DNA from: Ruminococcus sp.
GTDB lineage: Bacteria > Bacillota > Clostridia > Oscillospirales > Acutalibacteraceae
Direction: 5' to 3'
NCBI GenBank assembly: GCA_024403825.1
Contig: JAKSRB010000005.1
Span: 1 to 53,679 of the forward strand
DNA: 53,679 nucleotides
The translations under genes were made by a program, and so were the position numbers. Positions within the stretch are counted from its first letter, which is position 1. Each line of letters starts with the position of its first letter. The notes below the pieces were generated by a model that did not search any database, had not been told where the DNA came from, and was given only the letters and a program-made list of their open reading frames with translations. Shown piece by piece: positions 35,077 through 43,771 of this stretch.

Positions 35077-35843
35077 TAACTGAAAATAATAATATTGATA
35101 TTGCTGAAAAAAATTTACTTGTAACAATTTCATATGACGGCAAAAATTTTCATGGCTGGCAGATTCAGCGTAATGCAGTAACTGTTCAGGAGGTATTTCA
35201 AACCGCTCTTTCAAAAATAATCGGCAATGATTTTGATGTAAAGGGTTGCAGTAGAACTGATAGCGGTGTTCATGCAAATATGTATTGTGTCAGCGTCAGA
35301 ACCTCGCATCCGATTGAGCCTGAACGCCTGAAAGCGGCTTTAAACAGGTGGCTGCCAATGTCGGTAGTTGTGCTTGATTGTAAAAGGGTTGCCGATGATT
35401 TTCACGCTCGTTATAGCTGTGTAAGTAAGGAATATATTTATAAAATATGGAATAGTGAAGTTAGAAATCCGTTTCTTGACGGATATGCTCTGCACTACAG
35501 ATACAAAATTGATGAGAATATGCTCAATGAGGCGGCTCAGGCTTATGTTGGTAGTCACGATTATACATCTTTTTGTACGCTTGATAATCGTGAAATGGGG
35601 GATATGACACGAAATGTAAAGGCATTTTCTGTTGTCAGAAATGGAGATTTAGTGACAATGAAGGTTGAGGCTGACGGTTTTCTTTACAATATGGTAAGGA
35701 TAATGGTTGGCACATTGCTCAGAATACAGCAGGGAAAAATTCCTGCTGACGGGATTTCTGAGATTATTAATAAAAAGGACAGAAAATATGCAGGACCAAC
35801 GGCTCAGGCCTGCGGACTGTATTTAAATAAAGTGAATTATTGA
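35046..35843 (+). CDS. truA: tRNA pseudouridine synthase A
   Basis: A 265-residue protein with the TruA core from about residue 20 (LVTISYDGKNFHGWQ), catalytic Asp in CSRTDSGVHA and NMVRIMVGTLL near the C-terminus. It converts U38-U40 in tRNA anticodon arms to pseudouridine. GGAG 35035-35038 stands seven bases before ATG 35046, inside ecfT, so the long 31-base overlap and extra N-terminal residues appear genuine. ecfA1A2T-truA linkage is common in Firmicutes. Confidence 0.94.
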   Translation: MQYNDEKSNIITENNNIDIAEKNLLVTISYDGKNFHGWQIQRNAVTVQEVFQTALSKIIGNDFDVKGCSRTDSGVHANMYCVSVRTSHPIEPERLKAALNRWLPMSVVVLDCKRVADDFHARYSCVSKEYIYKIWNSEVRNPFLDGYALHYRYKIDENMLNEAAQAYVGSHDYTSFCTLDNREMGDMTRNVKAFSVVRNGDLVTMKVEADGFLYNMVRIMVGTLLRIQQGKIPADGISEIINKKDRKYAGPTAQACGLYLNKVNY

Positions 35844-35874
35844 TTATAAACAGTTCACAAAAGGAGTGAACAAT

Positions 35875-37152
35875 TTGAGTAGAAATAACAAGGCTCGTTA
35901 TGGCGAACAAAAGACCAAAAAAATTAATCGTGATGTAATGAGCTATGAGGATATGCCTCTTGATGATTATGAACAGGAGAAAACTGAGATTGCTCCTGAG
36001 GCTGTAAAAAAAATGCTTATGGGGGTTTGTGCGGCATTATTTGTATGCCTGATAGTATTTGCATTTGCTAATCGACAAAATCTTACATGGGATAATATTT
36101 CCGCATGGTGGACATATGATGTTCTTGGAACAGCAGGTGGAGGTTATCCTGTTAATATAGTAGGTTCTCAGGTTTCTGCTGAAAATATAACTGTTTCTCA
36201 GAACAGAACAGCTTATGCATCTGATACCTCCTTTGTAACCCTGAATAATACAGGAAATGAAATTGCTAATCTACAGCTAAAATATTCTACACCTGTTATG
36301 AAATCAAGCGGTACAAGATTTCTTACCTACGGACTTAATGATAAAAGATACCAGATATTTGATATTGAAAGTGAGAGATATTCCGGTGAGGCAGAAGCAA
36401 ATATCTACACAGGAGATATTTCATCATCAGGTGTTTATTGTCTTGTAACTGACGGCAACGGATATTTGTCAGTACTGTATGCATTTGATAAAAATAATAA
36501 TCGTATTTATAAATATTCTTTTTCGGAATTTTATATAACCTCGGTTTCTGTTAATAGTGACGGTACAGGCTGTATTGCCTGCGGTATCTCAAGCTCTGAG
36601 GGTGCGGTTACAAGTGGTGTTTATATATTGGATTTCGGTAAGGAAACACCTGTAAATACTTACAGAATTGCTGATGACAGCATAATTTCCTGTAAATATC
36701 TCGGAAACAGATACAGTGCTATCGGACAAAATGCTCAATATGTTTTCAAAAACAATAGCGATAAATATGTAACTAACAGCTATAAGGACAGAACACTTAC
36801 AAATTTCTGCTATAATACTGATACTAATACTTGTATGGTGGCTTTGTCAAAGAGTGGTGACGGCAGAAGCTGTATGCTTGTTGAGTATAATTCAAATGGT
36901 GATGAAAGATTTACTGTTGATACAAATTATGGTGCTGAATCAATAGCTACATATAAGGGTGTTGTAGCGGTACTAAGCGATAATATGATTTATACATTTA
37001 ATTCAGACGGCAGACAGCTTTATGCATCAAATGCAGGGACAGGCTCTAAAAAGCTTATACTTGCATCTGAAAATACTGCTTATGTATTGAGTGTAAATCA
37101 GATAAGAAAAATAGATTTAAAAAATACATCAACAGACGATACGGCAAAATAA
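35875..37152 (+). CDS. Membrane-anchored beta-propeller-like protein, DUF5711-like
   Basis: About 425 residues: a charged cytoplasmic N-terminus (1-45), one membrane helix (about 46-65) and a large outer domain rich in beta strands with repeated sensor-like segments, suggesting a propeller. I recognise it as similar to DUF5711 proteins of Clostridia, whose function is unknown. TTG 35875 lies eight bases after AAAGGAG; the in-frame GTG 35866 overlaps that site and is less likely. The following genes encode CvpA-like and phospholipid-synthesis membrane proteins, so an envelope role is a reasonable guess only. Confidence 0.7.
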   Translation: MSRNNKARYGEQKTKKINRDVMSYEDMPLDDYEQEKTEIAPEAVKKMLMGVCAALFVCLIVFAFANRQNLTWDNISAWWTYDVLGTAGGGYPVNIVGSQVSAENITVSQNRTAYASDTSFVTLNNTGNEIANLQLKYSTPVMKSSGTRFLTYGLNDKRYQIFDIESERYSGEAEANIYTGDISSSGVYCLVTDGNGYLSVLYAFDKNNNRIYKYSFSEFYITSVSVNSDGTGCIACGISSSEGAVTSGVYILDFGKETPVNTYRIADDSIISCKYLGNRYSAIGQNAQYVFKNNSDKYVTNSYKDRTLTNFCYNTDTNTCMVALSKSGDGRSCMLVEYNSNGDERFTVDTNYGAESIATYKGVVAVLSDNMIYTFNSDGRQLYASNAGTGSKKLILASENTAYVLSVNQIRKIDLKNTSTDDTAK

Positions 37153-37209
37153 TCGCTTTATCTGTGCTATAATAAATTTGGCTGTATCACAAAAGGTCAG
37201 GAGAAACAA

Positions 37210-37896
37210 ATGATTACAAATATTATAATTATTTCAATAGTTGTTTTATTCATAGTCATAGGAGTATTCAGAGGTTTTTTAGGAACGGTGCTTGGTTTTG
37301 TAAGTGTTGTAGCCGCTTTGATATGCTCATACTATTTATCAGGTATTCTTGGAAAGCTTGTGTATGATATGTTTATTGCGGATGAATTGTCTGCTAATAT
37401 TTCAGAATATATCTATCGTTATGGTGCAAGCTATGCCGCAGATAATTTTATAAATGCTCTTCCAAGCTGGGCAGAAAAATTTATCAGTGTTTTTGCTAAA
37501 GTTCCTGATTTTGATGTTTCAATGGTTGCAAATTCAGTTAATATTTCTGCTGATAATGCCATAAGCACCACAACAACTCTTATTGTTGATGCGGTTGCTG
37601 ATTTGGTTGTACCGCTTATAAGCTCAGTTTTTATGATGTTCCTTTTCTTGGTTCTGATGATAATATTCAAACTTATTTCAAGGGTTATTCTAAAAATTGT
37701 GGATTTTCCTGTGCTAAAGCAAATCAATGCTGTTTTAGGCGGTGTATTTGGTGCTGCTGAGGGTGTAATTGTAGTATTTTTAGTTGCGTTAATTGCATAC
37801 TATGTTATGAGTTCTAATTATCCACAATTATTGAAAGACAGCTCAGTAACAGGCGTTTTGTTTAAAACGATTTATAATAGTTTCAGACTTAACTGA
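37210..37896 (+). CDS. CvpA-family membrane protein
   Basis: A 228-residue protein with about four membrane helices (near residues 3-20, 25-45, 125-150 and 170-195) and the N-terminal pattern VFRGFLGTVLGFVSVVAA typical of the CvpA/colicin V production family. The biochemical role is not established. CAGGAG sits seven bases before the ATG. It is 57 bases downstream of the DUF5711-like gene and probably shares its transcript. Confidence 0.8.
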   Translation: MITNIIIISIVVLFIVIGVFRGFLGTVLGFVSVVAALICSYYLSGILGKLVYDMFIADELSANISEYIYRYGASYAADNFINALPSWAEKFISVFAKVPDFDVSMVANSVNISADNAISTTTTLIVDAVADLVVPLISSVFMMFLFLVLMIIFKLISRVILKIVDFPVLKQINAVLGGVFGAAEGVIVVFLVALIAYYVMSSNYPQLLKDSSVTGVLFKTIYNSFRLN

Positions 37897-37961
37897 GTTT
37901 TTGTGTTACATATTTGAATTGTTAATATGACAAAAATAATCTTTTTATGGTAGGTGGTTTT

Positions 37962-38585
37962 GTGTCAAATACAAATCAAAATGAATGGAAATTCAGCAGG
38001 TCAGACCTTTTGACCTTGCCAAATATCCTGACTTATTTCAGAATACTTTTGATTATTCCATTTGCCTGCTATTTTTTAAGTGAACAATATATTTTAGCGG
38101 CTTTGTGCTTTGGATTGTCCGGATTGACAGATTGCTTTGACGGTTTAGCGGCAAGAAAGCTTAACCAGATTACTTCGCTTGGAAAAATCCTTGACCCAAT
38201 AGCTGATAAGCTTACCCTGTTGGTAGTGGTAATATGTATGGTTATATATGTGCCATTTGTATTGCCTGTATTAATAGTTCTTTTATTAAAGGATATTTTA
38301 ATGCTTTTGGGAGGTATGGATTTAATTAAAAAGGGAATTACACCACCTGCCGCTATGTGGTATGGCAAAACCGGAACTATTGTTTTTTATGTATCTGTAT
38401 GCATAATAGTTGCATTGAAGGCTGTTTTCAATTATGAAAATTTAGGTTTAGATTTAGCATTATTATCAGTAACAGCCGTTACTATGTTGTTTGCACTTTA
38501 TAAATATGGCAAAATATATTTTGATATGATTGCAGAATATTCTATGAAAAATATTTGTGATACTGAAAAAATTATTTTTAAATAG
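37962..38585 (+). CDS. CDP-alcohol phosphatidyltransferase, PgsA-like
   Basis: About 207 residues with several membrane helices and the complete CAPT motif: D..DG..AR followed by G...D...D (TDCFDGLAARK then GKILDPIAD). The Asp residues bind the metal and catalyse transfer of a CDP-activated lipid to an alcohol. Bacterial proteins of this length are usually phosphatidylglycerophosphate synthases, but cardiolipin-type members share the motif. I prefer GTG 37962 after AGGTGG, though spacing is short; ATG 37947 has no ribosome binding site of its own. Confidence 0.85.
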   Translation: MSNTNQNEWKFSRSDLLTLPNILTYFRILLIIPFACYFLSEQYILAALCFGLSGLTDCFDGLAARKLNQITSLGKILDPIADKLTLLVVVICMVIYVPFVLPVLIVLLLKDILMLLGGMDLIKKGITPPAAMWYGKTGTIVFYVSVCIIVALKAVFNYENLGLDLALLSVTAVTMLFALYKYGKIYFDMIAEYSMKNICDTEKIIFK

Positions 38586-38764
38586 AAATAAATCCAATAA
38601 AATTTATAAATTACCATTGAATTTTATTTTGCTAACATATATAATTATATTACAAAATTTAAAATTGTTTTTTAGTTGCGGATTTTGTCTGCAATTCAGC
38701 TTTGAATAAAATTTGTCTTATTTGAAGTAATGTATAAATATTGATAAAATATAAGGAGAAGCTT
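38586..38764. other. Intergenic region upstream of the Clp gene
   Basis: This stretch is AT-rich. A small hairpin TTGCGGA/TCTGCAA is visible near 38676-38694. I see no CtsR-type operator and no convincing promoter, although TGTATAAAT near 38732 could be an extended -10. Confidence 0.3.
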
Positions 38765-41098
38765 ATGCTTTGTAGTAGATGTGGAAAACGACCTGCGGTT
38801 GTTTTTGTTTCAAATAGTGCTTCCAATGATGCTCCTACAGCAGGCTATTGCCTGACCTGTGCAAAGGAGCTTGGAATAAAGCCTGTAGAAGATTTAATAA
38901 GTAAAATGGGTATTACTGATGATGACCTTGAAAATGTTCAGTCACAGATGAATAGCCTTATTCAGAATATTGGAGATAGTGATGATTTAAATCAACTGCT
39001 TCAGATGGGTGCGGATAATCTGGCAGAACAGATGGATGAAAACTCATTGAGCGATGATGATTTTTCTCATGGTGCTCCTGCATTTCCTGCATTTTTTAAT
39101 AATATATTTGGCGGAAATCAGGGTAAGCAAAATACGAAAAATTCTGACGGAAAATCAGGTCAAAAGAAAAAAGAAAAGAAGGATAAAAACAGAAAGCATA
39201 TCAATTTGTACTGCGAGGACCTTACACGCAAGGCGAGAGAAGGAAAAGTTGATTGCATTATCGGAAGAGATACAGAGATTGAGCGTGTAATACAGATATT
39301 GTCAAGACGCACAAAGAATAATCCTTGTCTGATAGGTGAGCCTGGTGTTGGTAAAACAGCCATTGCTGAGGGACTCGCTTTAAGAATTGTATCTGGAAAT
39401 GTTCCGCAACGATTAAAGAATAAGGAAATTCAGTTGCTTGATTTGACCTCACTTGTAGCTGGTACACAGTTCAGAGGACAGTTTGAAAGCAGAATTAAGG
39501 GTTTAGTTTCTGAAATCAAGGAAAACGGAAATATTATTCTATTCATTGATGAGGTACATAGTCTTGTTGGCACAGGTGACAATGAGGGTACAATGAATGC
39601 CGCAAATATTCTGAAACCAGCACTTTCAAGAGGTGAGGTTCAGGTAATTGGTGCTACTACCTTTAATGAATACAGAAAGTATATCGAAAAGGATTCAGCA
39701 CTTGAAAGACGCTTTCAGCCAGTAAAAATAGGTGAGCCTACTATTGCCCAGACCATAGATGTAATTGCAGGTGTAAAGAATTATTATGAAAATCACCATA
39801 GAGTAATTGTAAATGATGACATTGTGCGTAAAACTGTAATTTTGTCAGAAAGATATATTACAGATAGATTTTTACCTGATAAAGCCATAGACTTACTTGA
39901 TGAAAGCTGTGCTTGTGCGGCTCTCAGGAATAAGCATATGGAAAAATATGATAGGCTGAATGATAATCGTCAGGCACTTATTATAAAGAAGGACGAGCTT
40001 TCAAGTGAAGATGAAATAAATTATGAGGCTCTTGCACAGGTAAATACTGAGCTTGCAAAGATTGACAATGAGCTTTCAGAATTTGACCCGGAAACATTGA
40101 CTTCAAAGGTTACTGAGGAAGATATTGCAAAGGTTATTGAATTGTGGACAGGTATCCCTGCATCAAGAATTAAAGAGAACGAGCTTGCTAAGCTTGCAGA
40201 CCTTGAGGATGAATTGAAAGCAAAGATTATCGGACAGGATGAAGCTGTAAAGGTTCTTTCATCAGCTATCAGAAGAAGTCGTTGTCAGATTTCACCACGC
40301 CGTCGTCCTGCATCATTTATCTTTGTAGGTCCGACAGGTGTCGGAAAAACAGAGCTTGTAAAGGTACTTAGTCAGCAGTTATTTGATACACCTGAAACCC
40401 TTATCAGACTTGATATGTCTGAGTTTATGGAGAAACATTCGGTATCAAAGATTATAGGTTCACCTCCAGGATATGTCGGATATGACGAGGCAGGACAGGT
40501 TACTGAAAAGGTTCGTCGTCGTCCTTACTCGGTATTGCTGTTTGATGAAATTGAAAAAGCTCATCCTGATGTTCTTAATATTCTTTTGCAGATACTTGAT
40601 GAAGGCAAGGTTACTGATGCACATGGCAGAGTTGTAAATTTTGAAAATACAGTAATTGTTATGACTTCAAACGCAGGCTCAGCAAATCACGAAAGTGCGT
40701 TGGGATTTGGCAAAACTCAGGAGGAAGCAAGCAAAGAAAAGGTTATGAAAGCACTTTCTGAATTTTTAAGACCTGAGTTTATTGCAAGAGTTGATGAAGT
40801 AATTGTTTTCAACAAGCTTACAGAAGCTGATTTTGTTAAAATAGCAAAATTAATGCTTGATGAATATGTTCCTTCACTTGAAGAAAAGCATATCAGATTT
40901 ACATTTGATGAAAAGGTTTGTGAGTATCTTGCAAAGAAGTCCTGTACAGGGCAGAGTGGTGCAAGAGATTTGCGTAATGCAATCAGACGAGAGGTAGAAG
41001 AGCAAATTGCAAATGAAATGATAAAGGCTGGTATTGATGATATTGTTGCAATAAACATCACAGCCGAAGATGATAAAGTAGTTTTGCAGTCAATTTAA
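38765..41098 (+). CDS. clpE: ClpE-like ATP-dependent unfoldase
   Basis: About 777 residues. It begins with a zinc finger (C3, C6, C29, C32) and has no classical Clp N-repeat domain, which is the ClpE arrangement. Two AAA+ modules follow: Walker A GEPGVGKT with VAGTQFRGQFE in the first, and GPTGVGKT with FDEIEKAHPD in the second. A short linker between them contains a UVR-like coiled-coil region (about 405-440). It unfolds substrates for ClpP. ATG 38765, six bases after AAGGAG, is the start; an upstream TTG lacks a site. No clpP is nearby. Confidence 0.9.
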   Translation: MLCSRCGKRPAVVFVSNSASNDAPTAGYCLTCAKELGIKPVEDLISKMGITDDDLENVQSQMNSLIQNIGDSDDLNQLLQMGADNLAEQMDENSLSDDDFSHGAPAFPAFFNNIFGGNQGKQNTKNSDGKSGQKKKEKKDKNRKHINLYCEDLTRKAREGKVDCIIGRDTEIERVIQILSRRTKNNPCLIGEPGVGKTAIAEGLALRIVSGNVPQRLKNKEIQLLDLTSLVAGTQFRGQFESRIKGLVSEIKENGNIILFIDEVHSLVGTGDNEGTMNAANILKPALSRGEVQVIGATTFNEYRKYIEKDSALERRFQPVKIGEPTIAQTIDVIAGVKNYYENHHRVIVNDDIVRKTVILSERYITDRFLPDKAIDLLDESCACAALRNKHMEKYDRLNDNRQALIIKKDELSSEDEINYEALAQVNTELAKIDNELSEFDPETLTSKVTEEDIAKVIELWTGIPASRIKENELAKLADLEDELKAKIIGQDEAVKVLSSAIRRSRCQISPRRRPASFIFVGPTGVGKTELVKVLSQQLFDTPETLIRLDMSEFMEKHSVSKIIGSPPGYVGYDEAGQVTEKVRRRPYSVLLFDEIEKAHPDVLNILLQILDEGKVTDAHGRVVNFENTVIVMTSNAGSANHESALGFGKTQEEASKEKVMKALSEFLRPEFIARVDEVIVFNKLTEADFVKIAKLMLDEYVPSLEEKHIRFTFDEKVCEYLAKKSCTGQSGARDLRNAIRREVEEQIANEMIKAGIDDIVAINITAEDDKVVLQSI

Positions 41099-41107
41099 TT
41101 AGTATTG

Positions 41108-41148
41108 GGATAATCTGATTTTAAACAAAAGTCAGATTATCCTTTTTT
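41108..41148 (+). terminator. Terminator after clpE
   Basis: A perfect 11-bp stem, GGATAATCTGA (41108-41118) with TCAGATTATCC (41132-41142), followed by six T. Confidence 0.93.
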
Positions 41149-41177
41149 AAATTTGTATCAATATAAAGATGTTTCTC

Positions 41178-41207
41178 TTGACTAACCTTAAAGTAATAGA
41201 ATACAAT
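41178..41207 (+). promoter_or_regulatory. Probable promoter of the CDF transporter gene
   Basis: TTGACT (41178-41183), 18 bases, TACAAT (41202-41207), 34 bases before the start codon. Confidence 0.65.
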
Positions 41208-41241
41208 AATATAAAGAGATTTATAAGGGAAGTATTTTGAT

Positions 41242-42420
41242 TTGATTAAGTTAATATCAAGAGTTTTCAGCAGGAATAACAATGATAATATCACAGCAGA
41301 TGAACGCCTGATATATGGAAATTTATCAGGAATAATTGGAATTGTGCTGAATTTACTTTTGTTTACAGGTAAGCTTATTGCAGGTATAATTTCTTCGTCA
41401 GTTTCTGTTGTTGCAGATGCATTCAATAATCTGTCAGATGCAGGAAGCTCGGTTGTAACATTTATTGGGTTCAGACTTGCTCGCAAGCCTGCCGATAGGG
41501 AACATCCATTTGGTCATGGAAGATATGAATATCTGGCAGGTCTGGGAATATCGGTTGCAATTTTACTTGTGGGTTTTGAGCTGATTAAGTCATCATTTTT
41601 AAAAATACTCCATAATGAACAGCAAAGCCAGATTACAAGGCTATCCGTAATAATTCTTATTGGGTCAGTTATTGTAAAAATGTTTATGTATTTTTTTAAT
41701 AAAAGACTTTCAAAATTAATCAATTCAAAAACCTTGCGTGCAACTGCACTTGATTCTTTGACCGATAGTATTGCAACCTCTGTTGTAATTGCAGGACTGA
41801 TTATTTCAAGAATAAGTGGTTTTAATATTGATGGTTATCTTGGAATTGCTGTAGCAATATTTATATTATATACTGGTTTAAATACATTTAAGGAAAGTCT
41901 TTCGCCATTGCTTGGAAATCCGCCAAGTATAGATTTTGTAGAGGAAATTAAGAAAATTGTACTTGAAGAAAAAATAATAATCGGTGTGCATGACATAATA
42001 GTTCATGATTATGGAGTAGGAAAAACGATAGTATCCTTACACGCTGAAATCTCAGAAAAATGCAATTTGATTGAGGCTCACGATTCTGTTGACAGGGCGG
42101 AGCGTAAATTAGAAGAAAAATTTGGCTGTATGACAACAATTCATCTTGACCCGGTGGATTGTGATAATATTGAAACTTTAGAATTGAAATGTAAAATAGC
42201 TGATGCTATGTGTGAAATTGATAGAGAATTTTCGATACACGATTTCAGGGTTATAAGAGGAGAGAACACAACAAAAGTAATATTTGATTTAGCTATTCCT
42301 TATAATTATAAATATGATATTGAGGAAATCCGCAAGCAGGCAACTCAGAAAATTAAGAATATAGATAAATCATATGAACCTGTAATTCAGATTGAGCAGT
42401 TATTTTCTGATTGTGTCTGA
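41242..42420 (+). CDS. Cation diffusion facilitator family transporter
   Basis: A 392-residue CDF protein. Metal-site residues are visible: DAFNNLSDAGSS on helix II, HPFGHGRYEYLAG after it, and ALDSLTDS on helix V. The Asn/Asp composition is more like the Mn/Fe-transporting branch than the HxxxD zinc branch, so the metal is uncertain. The C-terminal third is the cytoplasmic dimer domain (VHDIIVHDYG). It exports divalent metal in exchange for protons. The start is TTG 41242 after AAGGGA. Confidence 0.9.
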   Translation: MIKLISRVFSRNNNDNITADERLIYGNLSGIIGIVLNLLLFTGKLIAGIISSSVSVVADAFNNLSDAGSSVVTFIGFRLARKPADREHPFGHGRYEYLAGLGISVAILLVGFELIKSSFLKILHNEQQSQITRLSVIILIGSVIVKMFMYFFNKRLSKLINSKTLRATALDSLTDSIATSVVIAGLIISRISGFNIDGYLGIAVAIFILYTGLNTFKESLSPLLGNPPSIDFVEEIKKIVLEEKIIIGVHDIIVHDYGVGKTIVSLHAEISEKCNLIEAHDSVDRAERKLEEKFGCMTTIHLDPVDCDNIETLELKCKIADAMCEIDREFSIHDFRVIRGENTTKVIFDLAIPYNYKYDIEEIRKQATQKIKNIDKSYEPVIQIEQLFSDCV

Positions 42421-42452
42421 TAATTTAAAAGCCTGATTTGAATATCATAAAT

Positions 42453-42518
42453 TATCCATAGTGAAGAATTATAAATATTGTAAAATGATGATATTTTATA
42501 AAATTCTCACTATGGATA
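42453..42518. terminator. 66-nt long inverted repeat between convergent genes
   Basis: Perfect 12-bp arms TATCCATAGTGA (42453-42464) and TCACTATGGATA (42507-42518) enclose an AT-rich interior that can pair partly. It lies between the converging CDF and spoIVB genes, so a bidirectional terminator is the simplest reading, but neither side has a strong T run. Confidence 0.5.
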
Positions 42519-42565
42519 TTATTATTTAAAATTTAATTGCCATATGCGTCATAAGTTGAAAAGCG

Positions 42566-43591
42566 TTAATCTTCATAGCTTTTTACCATATTTTCTACAA
42601 ATATTCCGTAGCCTTTTTGCGGTTCATTCAAGAATACATGCGTTACTGCACCGACAAGCTTTCCATTCTGGACAATAGGACTACCGCTCATTCCTTGTAC
42701 TATTCCTCCGCACTCATCTAAGATTTTTTCATCTGTTACCTTTATAACAAAGCTCTCATTTGATTTTGGATTTTTACTGCAAATTCTTGTTATTTCTATT
42801 GCATAGCTTTGTATGCTTTCGTTATTAATAGTGGTATAAATTTCAGCCTTGCCTGTTTTTATTTCTCCTGCTTCTGCAAGCTGGATTTTTTCGCCCTCAA
42901 AAGTATAATTATCTGTTGCTGTTCCGTATATTCCTATCGGTGTGTTTTTGGTTAAATCTCCTATTTTTGTATCTGTAAAGTATCCGTTCAGACTGCCTGC
43001 CTTGCCACTCTTACTTCTGGTAACTCCGCTTATATTTGCTTTTACAACTTCTCCGCTTTCAAGTGGCATTAGTTTTGATGTGTCGCAATCACATATTCCA
43101 TGCCCCAATGCCGAAAAATAATTTTTATCGCTGTCATAATAAGTTATTGTTCCTATTCCTGCACAGCTATCTCGTACCCATGCTCCTATCAGATATACTC
43201 CCACCATATTTTTTATGGGCTTGACAGTTTTGTTGATTTTATTCTCATCACGAATTATTGTTATTTCTATGCTATCTCCATTGCATCCTGTCAGAATGTT
43301 TTGCAAATCTTCATTTGTTTTTATTGTTTCTCCTTCTGCCTCGGTGATTATATCGTTTACTCTCAATCCACCGTCTTTGGCAGGACATACATATTTCTGA
43401 CCGTCAAAATAACCCTCAAGGTCAACGATTATTACTCCGTCAGAATAAAATTTTACTCCGAAGGATTGTCCTCCGAGATATACATATTTATCTGATATAT
43501 CCTGATTTCCAGCATTTACCGTTATGGTACTTAAACTTGCAAGAATAATTCCTGATATGGCAACTGATAATAATTTTGAGAAATTTTTCAG
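42566..43591 (-). CDS. spoIVB: SpoIVB serine peptidase, apparent CTG start
   Basis: The frame contains a PDZ region (LGGQSFGVKFYSDGV to about residue 130) and the S55 peptidase domain with SALGHGICD (His) and GMSGSP (Ser). SpoIVB is made in the forespore, crosses into the intermembrane space and cleaves SpoIVFA to trigger pro-sigma-K processing. The first ATG/GTG/TTG in frame is a TTG at 43366, inside the PDZ domain. Upstream the frame stays open and encodes an N-terminal membrane anchor (KLLSVAISGIILASL). The only start with a ribosome binding site (AGGGTGAT) is CTG 43591-43589, giving 341 residues. spo0A, its neighbour in many Bacilli, is not adjacent. Confidence 0.85.
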   Translation of the reverse strand: MKNFSKLLSVAISGIILASLSTITVNAGNQDISDKYVYLGGQSFGVKFYSDGVIIVDLEGYFDGQKYVCPAKDGGLRVNDIITEAEGETIKTNEDLQNILTGCNGDSIEITIIRDENKINKTVKPIKNMVGVYLIGAWVRDSCAGIGTITYYDSDKNYFSALGHGICDCDTSKLMPLESGEVVKANISGVTRSKSGKAGSLNGYFTDTKIGDLTKNTPIGIYGTATDNYTFEGEKIQLAEAGEIKTGKAEIYTTINNESIQSYAIEITRICSKNPKSNESFVIKVTDEKILDECGGIVQGMSGSPIVQNGKLVGAVTHVFLNEPQKGYGIFVENMVKSYED

Positions 43592-43771
43592 AAAATCACC
43601 CTCTTTCCGTTGCCTTTATTATGTTTTGCATTTATAATATAATAAAACGGTTATTTAAATTATTAAAAAACATTTTGGAATAGCTATATTAAAATGTGTA
43701 GATTTAATCTGCTGTATTTCAAGAATTTTTCTTAAATTCAAAGTTATTCTTAATAAAATTCGGAGGAAATA

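Noticed and set aside
38586..38764. CtsR operator in front of the Clp gene
   Set aside because: No tandem GGTCAAA-type heptads are present.
42421..42565. spo0A next to spoIVB
   Set aside because: The gene downstream of spoIVB is a CDF transporter on the opposite strand, and no response regulator is present.
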